NCBI GenBank assembly: GCA_947481685.1
Contig: CANKHA010000002.1
Coordinates: 124,001-188,000, forward strand
Source of the DNA: Bradyrhizobiaceae bacterium
GTDB lineage: Bacteria > Pseudomonadota > Alphaproteobacteria > Rhizobiales > Xanthobacteraceae
Length of the DNA: 64,000 bases
Direction: 5' to 3'
Positions 1-9,291 of the stretch are shown here, one piece after another. A program made the translations under genes and the position numbers. Within the stretch, counting starts at the first letter, position 1; every line of letters starts with the position of its first letter. The notes below the pieces were generated by a model that was given only the letters and a program-made list of their open reading frames with translations, did no database searches and was not told where the DNA came from.

Positions 1-435
1 GGTTGTGTCGGTAGTGAAGAATGGACTGCCGGTACCCGCTGCCAGAAATACGACGCGTTTCCTGGAAAGGTGCTTCAGCGCGCGGGGGCGATTGTAGTGC
101 TCGCAAACCGCCGGCATCGACAGCGCGGAAAGCGTGCGCGCGCCAACGCCGCGATGCTCGATGGCCGCCTCCAACACGAGGCAGTTCATGACCGTCGCCA
201 GCATCCCCATGGAATCGCCGGTGGGCCGCGCCACGCCGCGCGCGGAGACATCGACGCCGCGGAAGATGTTGCCTCCGCCCACGACCACGCCGAGCTCAAT
301 GCCCAGTTTGGTGCAGGCGATGAGATCATCCGCGATGCGATCGACAATAGGCTGGTGAATGCCGAAGCCTTCGGGACCGGCAAGCGCCTCGCCCGAAAGC
401 TTGATAACAACGCGACGGTAGCCAGGCTCGCCCAT
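1..435 (-). CDS. pyrH: UMP kinase, 3'-truncated by the window edge
   Basis: UMP kinase phosphorylates UMP to UDP in cytosolic pyrimidine nucleotide synthesis. Translation from the ATG at 435 gives 145 residues that open [18 protein letters not shown], the lysine-containing nucleotide loop of the amino acid kinase fold, followed by the glycine-rich [12 protein letters not shown] stretch and the [14 protein letters not shown] segment. These are standard landmarks of bacterial PyrH; about 90-100 residues of the C-terminal part lie outside the window. It is downstream of tsf on the same strand with a 59-bp gap, giving the usual rpsB-tsf-pyrH order. The gap holds a small GC-rich hairpin (about 477-491) without a T run, so read-through from tsf is likely. 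Confidence 0.96.
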   Translation of the reverse strand, partial: MGEPGYRRVVIKLSGEALAGPEGFGIHQPIVDRIADDLIACTKLGIELGVVVGGGNIFRGVDVSARGVARPTGDSMGMLATVMNCLVLEAAIEHRGVGARTLSALSMPAVCEHYNRPRALKHLSRKRVVFLAAGTGSPFFTTDTT

Positions 436-494
436 GATGCGATCGCTCCGTCCCGTAACGCCGCGGCGTGCTGATCGCCGTTAGACGGCGAACG

Positions 495-1418
495 TCAGCT
501 CTGACCGGCGGCGGCCGCAACCTCGGCGGCGAAATCCGATTCCTGCTTTTCTATACCTTCACCAAGCGCGTAACGCACGAAGCCCGTGACCTTGATCGTT
601 CCGCCGACCTTGCCTTCCGCTTCCTTCAGCGCCTGGCTGACGGTCTTGCTCGGGTCGTGAATGTAGGCCTGATCGAGCAGACAGACTTCCTTATAGTAAG
701 TCTTCAGCCCGGATTCGACGATCTTTTCAATGACATTCGCCGGTTTGCCCGAAGCCTGGGCCTTGTCGGCAAGCACGGCCTTTTCGCGCGCGATCAGCGC
801 GGCATCGAGGCCGGTCAAATCCACAGCCTGTGGATTAGCCGCGGCAACATGCATCGCGATCATGCGTCCGAGCGTCGCGAGCTCGTCGGTCTTGCCGGGG
901 GATTCGAGCGCGACGATAACGCCGATCTTGCCCAGGCCATCGGTCACCGAGTTGTGCATATAGCTTGCAACGACGCCCTTGCTGACCGACAGAGCGGCAG
1001 CACGGCGTAGCGTCATGTTCTCGCCGATCTTGGCGATGGTATCGGTGATGGCTTCCGCAACCGTGATCGATCCAACCTTCGACGCGTTGATCTTCTCGAC
1101 GTCGGTGCCGGCCTCGAGCGCGACCTGCGCGATCATCTTGACCAGTCCCTGGAACAGGTCGTTACGCGCGACAAAGTCGGTTTCTGAATTGACCTCAACC
1201 ACCACGCCTTTGGTGCCGGCCAGCGCAACGCCAATCAAGCCTTCCGCAGCAACGCGACCGGCTTTCTTGGCGGCCTTGGACAGGCCTTTCTTGCGCAGCC
1301 AATCGACCGCAGCTTCCATGTCGCCGCTCACTTCGCCGAGCGCGGCTTTGCAATCCATCATGCCGGCGCCCGTGGAGTCGCGCAGCTCTTTCACCATCTG
1401 AGCAGTGATATTTGCCAT
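495..1418 (-). CDS. tsf: Translation elongation factor Ts
   Basis: EF-Ts is the guanine nucleotide exchange factor that regenerates EF-Tu-GTP. The 307-residue product has the normal length. It begins [20 protein letters not shown], the UBA-like N-terminal domain, and continues with the MDCKAAL motif; the core contains the conserved [14 protein letters not shown] segment that contacts EF-Tu. It lies 64 bp downstream of rpsB on the same strand. The gap contains a GC-rich hairpin that may act as a partial attenuator between the two genes. The start has a GGGAATCCGAC-type purine stretch upstream and is the universal start for the family. Confidence 0.98.
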   Translation of the reverse strand: MANITAQMVKELRDSTGAGMMDCKAALGEVSGDMEAAVDWLRKKGLSKAAKKAGRVAAEGLIGVALAGTKGVVVEVNSETDFVARNDLFQGLVKMIAQVALEAGTDVEKINASKVGSITVAEAITDTIAKIGENMTLRRAAALSVSKGVVASYMHNSVTDGLGKIGVIVALESPGKTDELATLGRMIAMHVAAANPQAVDLTGLDAALIAREKAVLADKAQASGKPANVIEKIVESGLKTYYKEVCLLDQAYIHDPSKTVSQALKEAEGKVGGTIKVTGFVRYALGEGIEKQESDFAAEVAAAAGQS

Positions 1419-1448
1419 TGTCGGATTCCCGGTCGGAATTTTTTGGAA

Positions 1449-1475
1449 CGCCGCGCCCCAAAAAGGAGCGCGGCG
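1449..1475 (-). other. Hairpin in the rpsB-tsf gap
   Basis: An 8-bp perfect stem (CGCCGCGC / GCGCGGCG) with an 11-nt loop lies between rpsB and tsf. On the minus strand it is followed by TTCCAAAAAA rather than a T run, so it is not a standard intrinsic terminator. It could be an attenuator or an mRNA-stability element that sets the S2/EF-Ts ratio; this is inference from position only. Confidence 0.4.
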
Positions 1476-1482
1476 GTGCTAA

Positions 1483-2481
<999 letters not shown>

Positions 2482-2594
2482 AATCCATTCTCCGGTTGAT
2501 CCGCCGCGAACCCGTGAGCCCCCGACGGGAGCACCGGACGGCTTCTGACCCATTGTCGGGGCCGAAAGCCAAGGTCCGCGTGTGAGATGGGCGG

Positions 2595-2623
2595 CTTATA
2601 GAGGCGAAACCGCTCGGATGCAA
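2595..2623 (-). promoter_or_regulatory. Sigma-70 type promoter of rpsB-tsf
   Basis: On the minus strand a TTGCAT hexamer (2618-2623) is separated by 17 bp from TATAAG (2595-2600). Transcription would begin near 2588, leaving a leader of about 107 nt before the rpsB ATG. The leader contains a GC-rich inverted repeat (GAGCCCC...GGGGGCTC region around 2510-2530) that could support autoregulation by S2, which is known in other bacteria; that part is inference. Confidence 0.6.
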
Positions 2624-2769
2624 CCTAAACCGCTACGCCGGAAAGGGTAGCTAATTACTGATAAAATCGTGGTTTTTCGCCGCGTTCCGCACTGCGGCCG
2701 CGCCCTTGTTCATCTCCTGCGACCCTGAGACTATGGCCCGTGAATCGCGGGTTATGGCGGACGGCGGGC

Positions 2770-4485
2770 ATGCATCAGCTTATCCAGGACATTACCTTTT
2801 CGATCGTCACAGCCTGGGTCCTCGGCGTTTGCGCCCAGTTTTTCCGCCAGCCGCCCATTCTCGCTTACCTCGCCGGCGGCTTTCTGCTCGGGCCGTCCGG
2901 ACTTTATTGGGTGAAGTCGGAAGAATCGATCCACGTCATCTCCGAACTCGGCCTGATCCTGATGCTGTTCATGATCGGGCTTGAGATCGACCTGAAGAAG
3001 ATCATCCGCGCCGGCGCTGTCATCATTGGCGCGTCGGTCATACAGATTGCTGCCACCTGCATTCTCGGTGTTGGATTTTTCTGGCTGGTCCTTCCGCTCG
3101 GCGGCGCCCGATGGGATCCACTCTACCTCGCCATTGCCGCGGCCCTCTCCAGCACCGTCATCATTGTCAAAGTCCTGTACGAGAAACGCGAGCTCGACAC
3201 CCTCCCCGGCCGCATTACACTCGGCGTTCTGGTGTTACAGGACCTGTTCGCGATCCTGTTCCTCGCGGTGCAACCCAATCTCGACAACCTGCAGATCGGC
3301 ATCCTTGCGCTCTCAATCGGACGCGTATTTGTCCTGGTTGGTGCGGCGATGGTGATCAGCCGCTTTGTATTGCCATGGATCTTTCACCGCATCGCACGCT
3401 CTCCCGAACTTGTTCTGGTCGGCGCGCTGGCCTGGTGTTTCTTCCTGGGTGAAGTGGGCGAGCGTCTGCACTTGTCACGCGAGATGGGTGCGCTGATTGC
3501 GGGCGTTGCCATCTCCACGTTTCCTTACGCACTTGACGTTACCGCCAAGGTGACGACGCTGCGTGATTTCTTCATCACGCTGTTTTTCGTTGCGCTCGGC
3601 ATGACAATTCCTTTGCCGACACCTTCGATCATCGGCCTTGCCCTTGTCATCTCAACCTTCCTGCTCGTCAGCCGATTTGCCACGGTCTTCCTGCCACTCT
3701 ACTTCATGCGGCAAGGACTGCGCGCCAGCCTCCTGCCCGCGATCAATCTTTCGCAGATGAGTGAATTTTCGCTGGTGCTGATCCAGGTGGGCGTCGCCGC
3801 CGGTCACACCAGCACCCAGGCCGCAAGCGCGGCATCGCTGGCATTTGTTATCCTGGCGGTGCTGAGCACTTTTGCCATTACGCAAAGCGATCCCATCACG
3901 CGCGCGTTGATCGGGCCACTCAAGCGCCTCGGCTTTCGCGATCTCGATCACAAGCATGACGAAGCGGAAGACGGTCATGGTGCGCCACGCCGGATCGTGC
4001 TGTTGGGATTCTTCCGTACCGCCAGTTCGTTCCTGAGCGAGATGCATCGCAAGAACCCGGCAATGATCGAGCAGGTCGGGGTGATCGACTTCAACCCGCA
4101 CGTATATCAAACGCTCACTACCAAGGGCGTGCAGGTCACCTACGGCGACATCAGCAATCCCGACACGCTGGTGCATTCCGGCATCGCGCATGCCGAGATC
4201 GTCATCTCAACCGTGCCGGATTATCTGCTCAAGGGCACCAGCAACGAGAAACTCGTTCGCAAAGTGCGTGCGCAAAACACAACCGCAAAAGTCATTGCTG
4301 TTGCCGATGTGCTGGAAGACGTGCAACGGCTTTATGCCGCCGGCGCCGACTACGTGTTGTCCTCGCGCATTGTCGAAGCCCGAGAATTGATGACCATCAT
4401 CGAAGCCGCCCAGAACGATCTTCTGCCTGATCTGCGGGCCAAGTTCGACGCGCGCATCGACAGGCGCGAGGAAGTGCTGCCCTAG
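2770..4485 (+). CDS. Kef-type cation/proton antiporter with RCK (TrkA-N) domain
   Basis: Predicted inner-membrane monovalent cation/proton exchanger of the CPA2 (KefB/KefC) family. Residues about 5-385 form a Na_H_Exchanger domain with roughly twelve hydrophobic segments, including the LILMLFMIGLEIDLKK stretch and the ALSSTVIIVKVL and LGMTIPLPTPS motifs. From about residue 405 (RRIVLLGFFRTASSFLSEM) a cytosolic RCK/TrkA-N Rossmann domain follows. I chose the ATG at 2770 (MHQLIQDITFSIV) because it starts at the first membrane helix; a GTG at 2740 would add 10 residues. No KefF/KefG partner is adjacent, so glutathione gating cannot be claimed. It is convergent with dnaE. Confidence 0.9.
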   Translation: MHQLIQDITFSIVTAWVLGVCAQFFRQPPILAYLAGGFLLGPSGLYWVKSEESIHVISELGLILMLFMIGLEIDLKKIIRAGAVIIGASVIQIAATCILGVGFFWLVLPLGGARWDPLYLAIAAALSSTVIIVKVLYEKRELDTLPGRITLGVLVLQDLFAILFLAVQPNLDNLQIGILALSIGRVFVLVGAAMVISRFVLPWIFHRIARSPELVLVGALAWCFFLGEVGERLHLSREMGALIAGVAISTFPYALDVTAKVTTLRDFFITLFFVALGMTIPLPTPSIIGLALVISTFLLVSRFATVFLPLYFMRQGLRASLLPAINLSQMSEFSLVLIQVGVAAGHTSTQAASAASLAFVILAVLSTFAITQSDPITRALIGPLKRLGFRDLDHKHDEAEDGHGAPRRIVLLGFFRTASSFLSEMHRKNPAMIEQVGVIDFNPHVYQTLTTKGVQVTYGDISNPDTLVHSGIAHAEIVISTVPDYLLKGTSNEKLVRKVRAQNTTAKVIAVADVLEDVQRLYAAGADYVLSSRIVEARELMTIIEAAQNDLLPDLRAKFDARIDRREEVLP

Positions 4486-4496
4486 CCCTTTAAATT

Positions 4497-4547
4497 GCGC
4501 CTGATCTATTCCGAAAAACCGGTTTCCACTTTCGGGATCAGGCGCTA
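4497..4547. repeat. Palindromic intergenic element, copy 1
   Basis: Arms GCGCCTGATC and GATCAGGCGC pair perfectly (10 bp), with an inner CCGAAA/TTTCGG pair around a central ACCGGTTTCC. It sits between the convergent antiporter gene and dnaE, and its right end (GCGCTA) provides the TAG stop codon of dnaE (4545-4547). A second copy lies at 63634-63684. It matches the general form of the abundant short palindromic repeats of Bradyrhizobium-type genomes, and may also act as a bidirectional terminator. Confidence 0.8.
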
Positions 4548-7500
4548 AAGCGCTTCCACCCGTTCCACGCCTGGCACGGCCTTGATCGCGCCGGCGATCT
4601 GCGGCGAGACGTTGAAGCGTCCGGGCAGTTTCACTTCGACCTCGGTGTTATCTTTCAGCATCAGGATCATGCTGACTTCGCCGTCTCCCTTGGCAACAAG
4701 GCGCTTGGCCACGCTTTCGATCGGCGCGCGATCGCGCAGGAACACGCGCAGGCCTTTCTGCAATTTGGCAGCAGCTGCCTCCAAAGGCTCAACCGACTGG
4801 ATACGCGCGCGAACCTCATCGCCCTGCAACTCAGCCGAAATGAACAACAGCACCGCCGTGCCAGGCTCCAGGAGATCGCGATATTGGGCGAGTCCTTCGG
4901 AAAACAGCACAGCCTCGTAATGTCCGGTCGGATCGGACAGCCCAACGATACCCATCTTGCTGCCGGAGCGAATGCGCCGCTCCTGGCGCGAGACCACCGT
5001 TGCCGCAAGCCGGCCGGCACTGACGCCGGCCTTCACCGAACGGGAGAATTCCGCCCAGGACTGCACCCGCATGCGCTTGAGCGTCGCTGCATAATCATCG
5101 AGCGGATGCCCGCTGAGGAAGAACCCGATCGCGTCATATTCTTTCTGCAACCGTTCCGCAGGCAGCCATGACTCGACTGCCGGGATCGCAAGCGTTTCCC
5201 GCACCGACTGGCCGCCGAACAACTCGCTCTGGCCGCGCACTGCGCCATCATGGGCGCGCTGACTCGTGGCCAACATGGCATCGACGCCGGCGCAGGCATG
5301 GGCACGATCCGGATCCAGCGCGTCAAAGGCGCCGGCAGACACGAGACTTTCCAGCACGCGCTTGTTTACCGCGCGCGGGTTGATGCGTGAGGCAAAATCG
5401 GTCAGGTCGGCAAAAGGCTTTTGACCGCGTGTTTCCACGATGGACAACACCGCCTGCGCGCCGACGCCTTTCAACGCGCCAAGCGCGTAGTAGATCTTGT
5501 TACCCTCAACTTCGAAAGCGAGCCCCGAACGATTGATGGACGGCGGCACGATATCGATGCCGAGCCGCTTCGCCTCCTCGCGGAATTCCGCGAGCTTGTC
5601 GGTGTTGCCCATGTCGAGCGTCATCGACGCCGCCATGAATTCCACCGGACAGTTGGTCTTCATATAGGCGGTTTGATACGCGACCAGTGCGTAAGCCGCC
5701 GCGTGGCTCTTGTTGAAGCCGTATTCCGCGAAACGCTCAAGCAGATCGAAGATGCCGTTGGCCTGCGCACGTTCCAGTCCGCGATCGGTTGCGCCTTTCA
5801 CAAACTCCGCGCGCTGCGCTTGCATCTCGGAACGGATCTTCTTGCCCATGGCGCGGCGCAGAAGGTCGGCTTGGCCGAGCGTATAGCCGGCAAGGATCTG
5901 CGCAGCCTGCATCACCTGTTCCTGATACACGATGACGCCGAAAGTCTCCTTCAGGATCGGTTCAAGCTTCGGATGGATGTAGTCGGGCTTTTCCGTTCCA
6001 TGTTTTCGCGCGCAATAGGTCGGAATATTCGCCATTGGGCCGGGCCGATAGAGCGCGACCAACGCGATGATGTCTTCGAAGCGGTCGGGCCGCATGTCGA
6101 GAAGCGCGCGGCGCATGCCCGCGCTTTCCAGCTGGAACACGCCCACCGCTTCTGCGCGCGCCAGCAATTCGTAGGTTTTCTGATCGTCGAGCGGGATGTT
6201 CAACAGGTCGATCTCGATGCCGCGGTCGCGCACCAGTTTCACAGCGGTGTCGAGCACCGTGAGTGTCTTCAGGCCGAGGAAGTCGAACTTCACCAGCCCG
6301 GCCTGCTCCACCCATTTCATGTTGAATTGGGTCACCGGCATATCGGACTTCGGGTCGCGATACAGTGGCGCAAGCTCGCTCAACGCACGATCGGCGATGA
6401 CAATGCCCGCGGCGTGGGTTGAGGCGTGGCGCGTCAGGCCCTCAAGCTTCTTGGCGATCTCGAACGCGCGCCGGACAACGGGGCTTGCTTCGGCGGCGGC
6501 CTGCAGTTTCGGCTCATCGTCGATGGCCCGCGCCAGTGTGACAGGATTGGCCGGATTTTGCGGCACCAGTTTGCAGAGCTTGTCGACCTCGCCGTAGGAC
6601 ATCTGCAGCACACGGCCGACGTCGCGCAGCACGCCACGCGCCTGCAGAGTGCCGAAGGTGATGATCTGCGCTACCTGATCGCGGCCGTAGCGACCCTGCA
6701 CATAGCGGATCACCTCATCGCGGCGCTCCTGGCAGAAGTCGATGTCGAAGTCCGGCATCGACACGCGTTCGGGATTGAGGAAGCGCTCGAACAGCAGTGC
6801 AAAGCGGATCGGATCGAGGTCGGTAATCGACAGCGAATAAGCAACCAGCGAGCCTGCCCCCGAACCGCGGCCCGGACCGACCGGAATGCCCTGATCCTTC
6901 GCCCACTGGATGAAGTCGGCAACGATCAGGAAGTAACCGGGATATTTCATCCCTTCGATGACTTTCAGCTCGAAATCGATGCGATCACGATATTCCTGCA
7001 GGGTGTGATTGGCCGCGACACCATAGGCCGCGATGCGCCGCTCCAGACCTGCTTCTGCGCTGCGCCGAAGTTCAGCGGCCTCATCCACGGCTGCGCCATC
7101 GACGCCACGGGAGAAACGCGGCAGCACTGGCGCATGAGTACGCGGACGGAATGAGCAGCGCTGCGCGATCTCGACCGTTGATGCGAGCGCTTCCGGCAGA
7201 TCGGCAAACAGCGCGGCCATCTCCGCACGGGACTTGAAACGATGTTCGGGCGTCAGTTGCCGCCGGTCGGTTTCCACCAGCAGCCGACCCTCAGCGATAC
7301 AGATCAGCGCATCGTGCGCCTCATAATCCTCGCGGCGCGCAAAGAATGGCTCGTTGGTTGCGACGATCGGGAGATTCATCGAATAGGCGAGATCGAGAAG
7401 TCCGGGCTCGACCTGCTTTTCGGTAGGCGTCCCATGACGCTGCAACTCGATATACAACCGGTCGCCGAACAGCCGCAGCAAGGCTTCAGCGCGCGTGCCG

Positions 7501-8000
7501 GCCAACGCGCTCTGACCGGCTGCGAGCGCCGTGTCGAGAGGCCCGTTCGGGCCGCCCGACAACACAATCAAGCCATCTGCTTCGGCTTCGAGCCACGCAA
7601 GTTTCACATGCGGCGCTTCGTTCGGCGGCGTTTCCAGAAAAGCGCGCGAATTGAGCCGCATCAGGCTGCGATAGCCGTCTTCGCGTGCCGCGAGCAGGAC
7701 GATGCGCTGCGGCGCCAGCGAATGGACGCCGCGAGGGGTCTGTTCCTGATCGCCGAAATCCACAGCCATCGCGCAACCGACAATCGGCTGAATTCCATAG
7801 CCCGCGATCTTCTCGGAGAATTCGAGAGCCCCGAACATGTTGTCGGTATCGGTGAGCGCAAGCGCCGGCTGGTGGTCGCCCTTGGCCAGCTCGGCGAGCT
7901 TGGCGACGGTCAGGGCGCCTTCCAGCAACGAATAGGAGGAGTGGACGTGCAGGTGAACAAAATCCGGTCCACCCGCAGCTTTGCCATCGCGATTCTTCAT
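4545..8000 (-). CDS. dnaE: DNA polymerase III subunit alpha
   Basis: Replicative polymerase catalytic subunit (DnaE1 type), 1151 residues, the usual length. The N-terminal PHP domain begins at FVHLHVHSSYSLLEGAL (residues about 14-30) and keeps the HxH metal ligands. The polymerase active site is recognisable as GRGSGAGSLVAYSL followed by PDFDIDF near residue 415, with the catalytic aspartates. A helix-hairpin-helix region and an OB fold follow in the C-terminal third (for example AVNKRVLESLVSAGAFD). The ATG at 8000 is close behind a GGACGG purine stretch. Its stop codon lies inside the palindromic element. It is monocistronic as far as the sequence shows. Confidence 0.98.
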   Translation of the reverse strand: MKNRDGKAAGGPDFVHLHVHSSYSLLEGALTVAKLAELAKGDHQPALALTDTDNMFGALEFSEKIAGYGIQPIVGCAMAVDFGDQEQTPRGVHSLAPQRIVLLAAREDGYRSLMRLNSRAFLETPPNEAPHVKLAWLEAEADGLIVLSGGPNGPLDTALAAGQSALAGTRAEALLRLFGDRLYIELQRHGTPTEKQVEPGLLDLAYSMNLPIVATNEPFFARREDYEAHDALICIAEGRLLVETDRRQLTPEHRFKSRAEMAALFADLPEALASTVEIAQRCSFRPRTHAPVLPRFSRGVDGAAVDEAAELRRSAEAGLERRIAAYGVAANHTLQEYRDRIDFELKVIEGMKYPGYFLIVADFIQWAKDQGIPVGPGRGSGAGSLVAYSLSITDLDPIRFALLFERFLNPERVSMPDFDIDFCQERRDEVIRYVQGRYGRDQVAQIITFGTLQARGVLRDVGRVLQMSYGEVDKLCKLVPQNPANPVTLARAIDDEPKLQAAAEASPVVRRAFEIAKKLEGLTRHASTHAAGIVIADRALSELAPLYRDPKSDMPVTQFNMKWVEQAGLVKFDFLGLKTLTVLDTAVKLVRDRGIEIDLLNIPLDDQKTYELLARAEAVGVFQLESAGMRRALLDMRPDRFEDIIALVALYRPGPMANIPTYCARKHGTEKPDYIHPKLEPILKETFGVIVYQEQVMQAAQILAGYTLGQADLLRRAMGKKIRSEMQAQRAEFVKGATDRGLERAQANGIFDLLERFAEYGFNKSHAAAYALVAYQTAYMKTNCPVEFMAASMTLDMGNTDKLAEFREEAKRLGIDIVPPSINRSGLAFEVEGNKIYYALGALKGVGAQAVLSIVETRGQKPFADLTDFASRINPRAVNKRVLESLVSAGAFDALDPDRAHACAGVDAMLATSQRAHDGAVRGQSELFGGQSVRETLAIPAVESWLPAERLQKEYDAIGFFLSGHPLDDYAATLKRMRVQSWAEFSRSVKAGVSAGRLAATVVSRQERRIRSGSKMGIVGLSDPTGHYEAVLFSEGLAQYRDLLEPGTAVLLFISAELQGDEVRARIQSVEPLEAAAAKLQKGLRVFLRDRAPIESVAKRLVAKGDGEVSMILMLKDNTEVEVKLPGRFNVSPQIAGAIKAVPGVERVEAL

Positions 8001-8095
8001 CCGTCCGATGGTGCGGAAGGCCTCCCGGCCTGTCTATGGCTCAAATGAGGAAACCGGCGGTCATGCCCGTTTTCCCCCGGGGTCAGACAACGGAC

Positions 8096-8194
8096 TTAAT
8101 AGCTGGTGAAAAGCTGGGCCCAGACGGCAACGGTCGCCAGAAACAGGCTGATTGATGCCAAAGCTGCGGCTTCTTCCATAAGTGCGCGAAACAT
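8096..8194 (-). CDS. 32-residue membrane peptide under LexA control
   Basis: A short gene of 33 codons. The ATG at 8194 is preceded by a near-perfect ribosome binding site, GAGGAGG with 7-nt spacing. The peptide starts MFRALMEEAAALASISLF and is a single predicted transmembrane helix (about residues 9-29), ending QLFTSY. Its promoter region carries two GTTC-N7-GTTC type LexA boxes (8213-8245), one exactly in the -35/-10 spacer. Its size, topology and predicted SOS control resemble Caulobacter SidA, a 29-residue SOS-induced inner-membrane inhibitor of division. I do not recognise sequence identity to SidA, so the role in division arrest is inference. It lies between dnaE and an HTH-like gene. 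Confidence 0.75.
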   Translation of the reverse strand: MFRALMEEAAALASISLFLATVAVWAQLFTSY

Positions 8195-8212
8195 AAATGC
8201 CTCCTCGAACTG

Positions 8213-8254
8213 GAACGAAGAGGGAACATAGTTCACTTTATGTTCTGAAGTCAA
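8213..8254 (-). promoter_or_regulatory. SOS promoter with two LexA boxes
   Basis: On the minus strand a TTGACT -35 (8249-8254) and a TATGTT -10 (8225-8230) are 18 bp apart. The spacer contains the direct repeat GTTC-N7-GTTC (8231-8245, plus-strand reading), the LexA box of alphaproteobacteria. A second box, GAAC-N7-GAAC, lies at 8213-8227 over the -10 and expected start site near 8218. The two boxes are 3 bp apart in opposite orientation. A start near 8218 would leave a leader of about 23 nt with the GAGGAGG site in it. The same boxes are 72 bp or more upstream of the plus-strand gene at 8318 and could affect it too. Confidence 0.75.
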
Positions 8255-8317
8255 GTCTCGCGATTCCGGCGCCCAAAACTCCCCTAGAATGGGCCCGGAA
8301 CACGTGAGGAGACGACC

Positions 8318-8584
8318 ATGAGCAAGCCGTTCAACCTGCCAGCCTTGCGCGGAAAGCTCGGCCTCGAGCAGGCGCAAATGGCAGAGCGCATGGGGCTTGA
8401 GATCGGGGACTATCTCGAACTCGAAGCCACGCCCGCCAAGGTGCAGCGCCTGCATGCCACTCTGGCGCACATGGCCAGCCTGGATGTCGCTATCGAACGC
8501 GGCGAACCAAAGCTTGCGAGCACCACCGTCCGGGAAAAGATCATGGCATGGCACCGGCTGCACACTTCCGGGACGCCCGCTTAG
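8318..8584 (+). CDS. Small HTH-like conserved hypothetical protein
   Basis: An 88-residue soluble protein. The ATG follows GTGAGGAGACGACC, a strong ribosome binding site. Residues about 8-45 ([20 protein letters not shown] and onward) look like a Cro/XRE-type helix-turn-helix, but the second half does not match a family I can name. A -10-like TAGAAT lies at 8285-8290 without a clear -35. It is divergent from the LexA-controlled peptide gene and its last codons overlap the end of lolD by 4 bp on the opposite strand. A regulatory role is possible, not shown. Confidence 0.75.
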   Translation: MSKPFNLPALRGKLGLEQAQMAERMGLEIGDYLELEATPAKVQRLHATLAHMASLDVAIERGEPKLASTTVREKIMAWHRLHTSGTPA

Positions 8585-9291
8585 TCCAGTTCGACGACCA
8601 AACCTTCTTGGATTGTCACCCGCCGGTCCATGCGCGCGGCCAGCTCCATGTTGTGGGTGGCGATGATGGTGGCGAGACCGGATGAGCTTACGAGCTGCAT
8701 CATGGCGTTGAACACGTGGTCGGCGGTGTGCAAGTCGAGGTTGCCGGTCGGTTCGTCGGCCAGAAGAATCCGCGGCGCATTGGCCACCGCGCGCGCGATT
8801 GCCACGCGTTGCTGTTCGCCGCCTGACAGCTCGGCAGGCCGATGCTGAACACGATCCCGCAGACCGAGATAGCTTAGCAACTCCGAAGCACGCTGCCGTG
8901 CTTCGCGGCGCGCCAAGCCGCGGATCATCTGCGGCAGCATGACGTTTTCCAGCGCGGAGAATTCGGGGAGCAACCGGTGCGATTGATAGATGAAGCCGAT
9001 ATCGGAGCGGCGGATGCGCGTCCGTTCGGCGTCCGAATGGCCGGAGGTCGGCTGGCCATCGACATAGACTTCTCCCGTGTCGGGGTGCTCGAGCAACCCG
9101 GCAATATGCAGCAACGTGGATTTGCCGGCCCCGGACGGTCCCACCAGCGCCACCGATTGCCCTGCCCACACAGCAAGGTCGGCGCCGCGCAGGATATCGA
9201 GCATTTCCTCACCCTGCTGGTAGTGCCTCGCGACCCCATGCAGGTAAAGGACCGGTATTTCCTGATCGTCCGCCTGCGTTGCGTCACTCAT
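8581..9291 (-). CDS. lolD: Lipoprotein-releasing ABC transporter, ATP-binding subunit LolD
   Basis: ATPase of the Lol complex, which extracts outer-membrane lipoproteins from the inner membrane. In 236 residues it has the Walker A motif GPSGAGKST (about residue 51), the Q-loop [21 protein letters not shown], the ABC signature [14 protein letters not shown] (about 153) and the Walker [13 protein letters not shown]. The start at 9291 overlaps the stop of the upstream permease gene by 8 bp, so the two are translationally coupled. Confidence 0.95.
   Translation of the reverse strand: MSDATQADDQEIPVLYLHGVARHYQQGEEMLDILRGADLAVWAGQSVALVGPSGAGKSTLLHIAGLLEHPDTGEVYVDGQPTSGHSDAERTRIRRSDIGFIYQSHRLLPEFSALENVMLPQMIRGLARREARQRASELLSYLGLRDRVQHRPAELSGGEQQRVAIARAVANAPRILLADEPTGNLDLHTADHVFNAMMQLVSSSGLATIIATHNMELAARMDRRVTIQEGLVVELD

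Noticed and set aside
5421-6422. Open frame of 333 codons opposite dnaE
   Set aside because: It is antisense to conserved polymerase sequence, with no similarity to a known protein.
8096-9169. Open frame of 357 codons across the lolD region
   Set aside because: It runs in another frame through lolD; only its last 33 codons, from the ATG at 8194, form a credible gene, and those are annotated separately.
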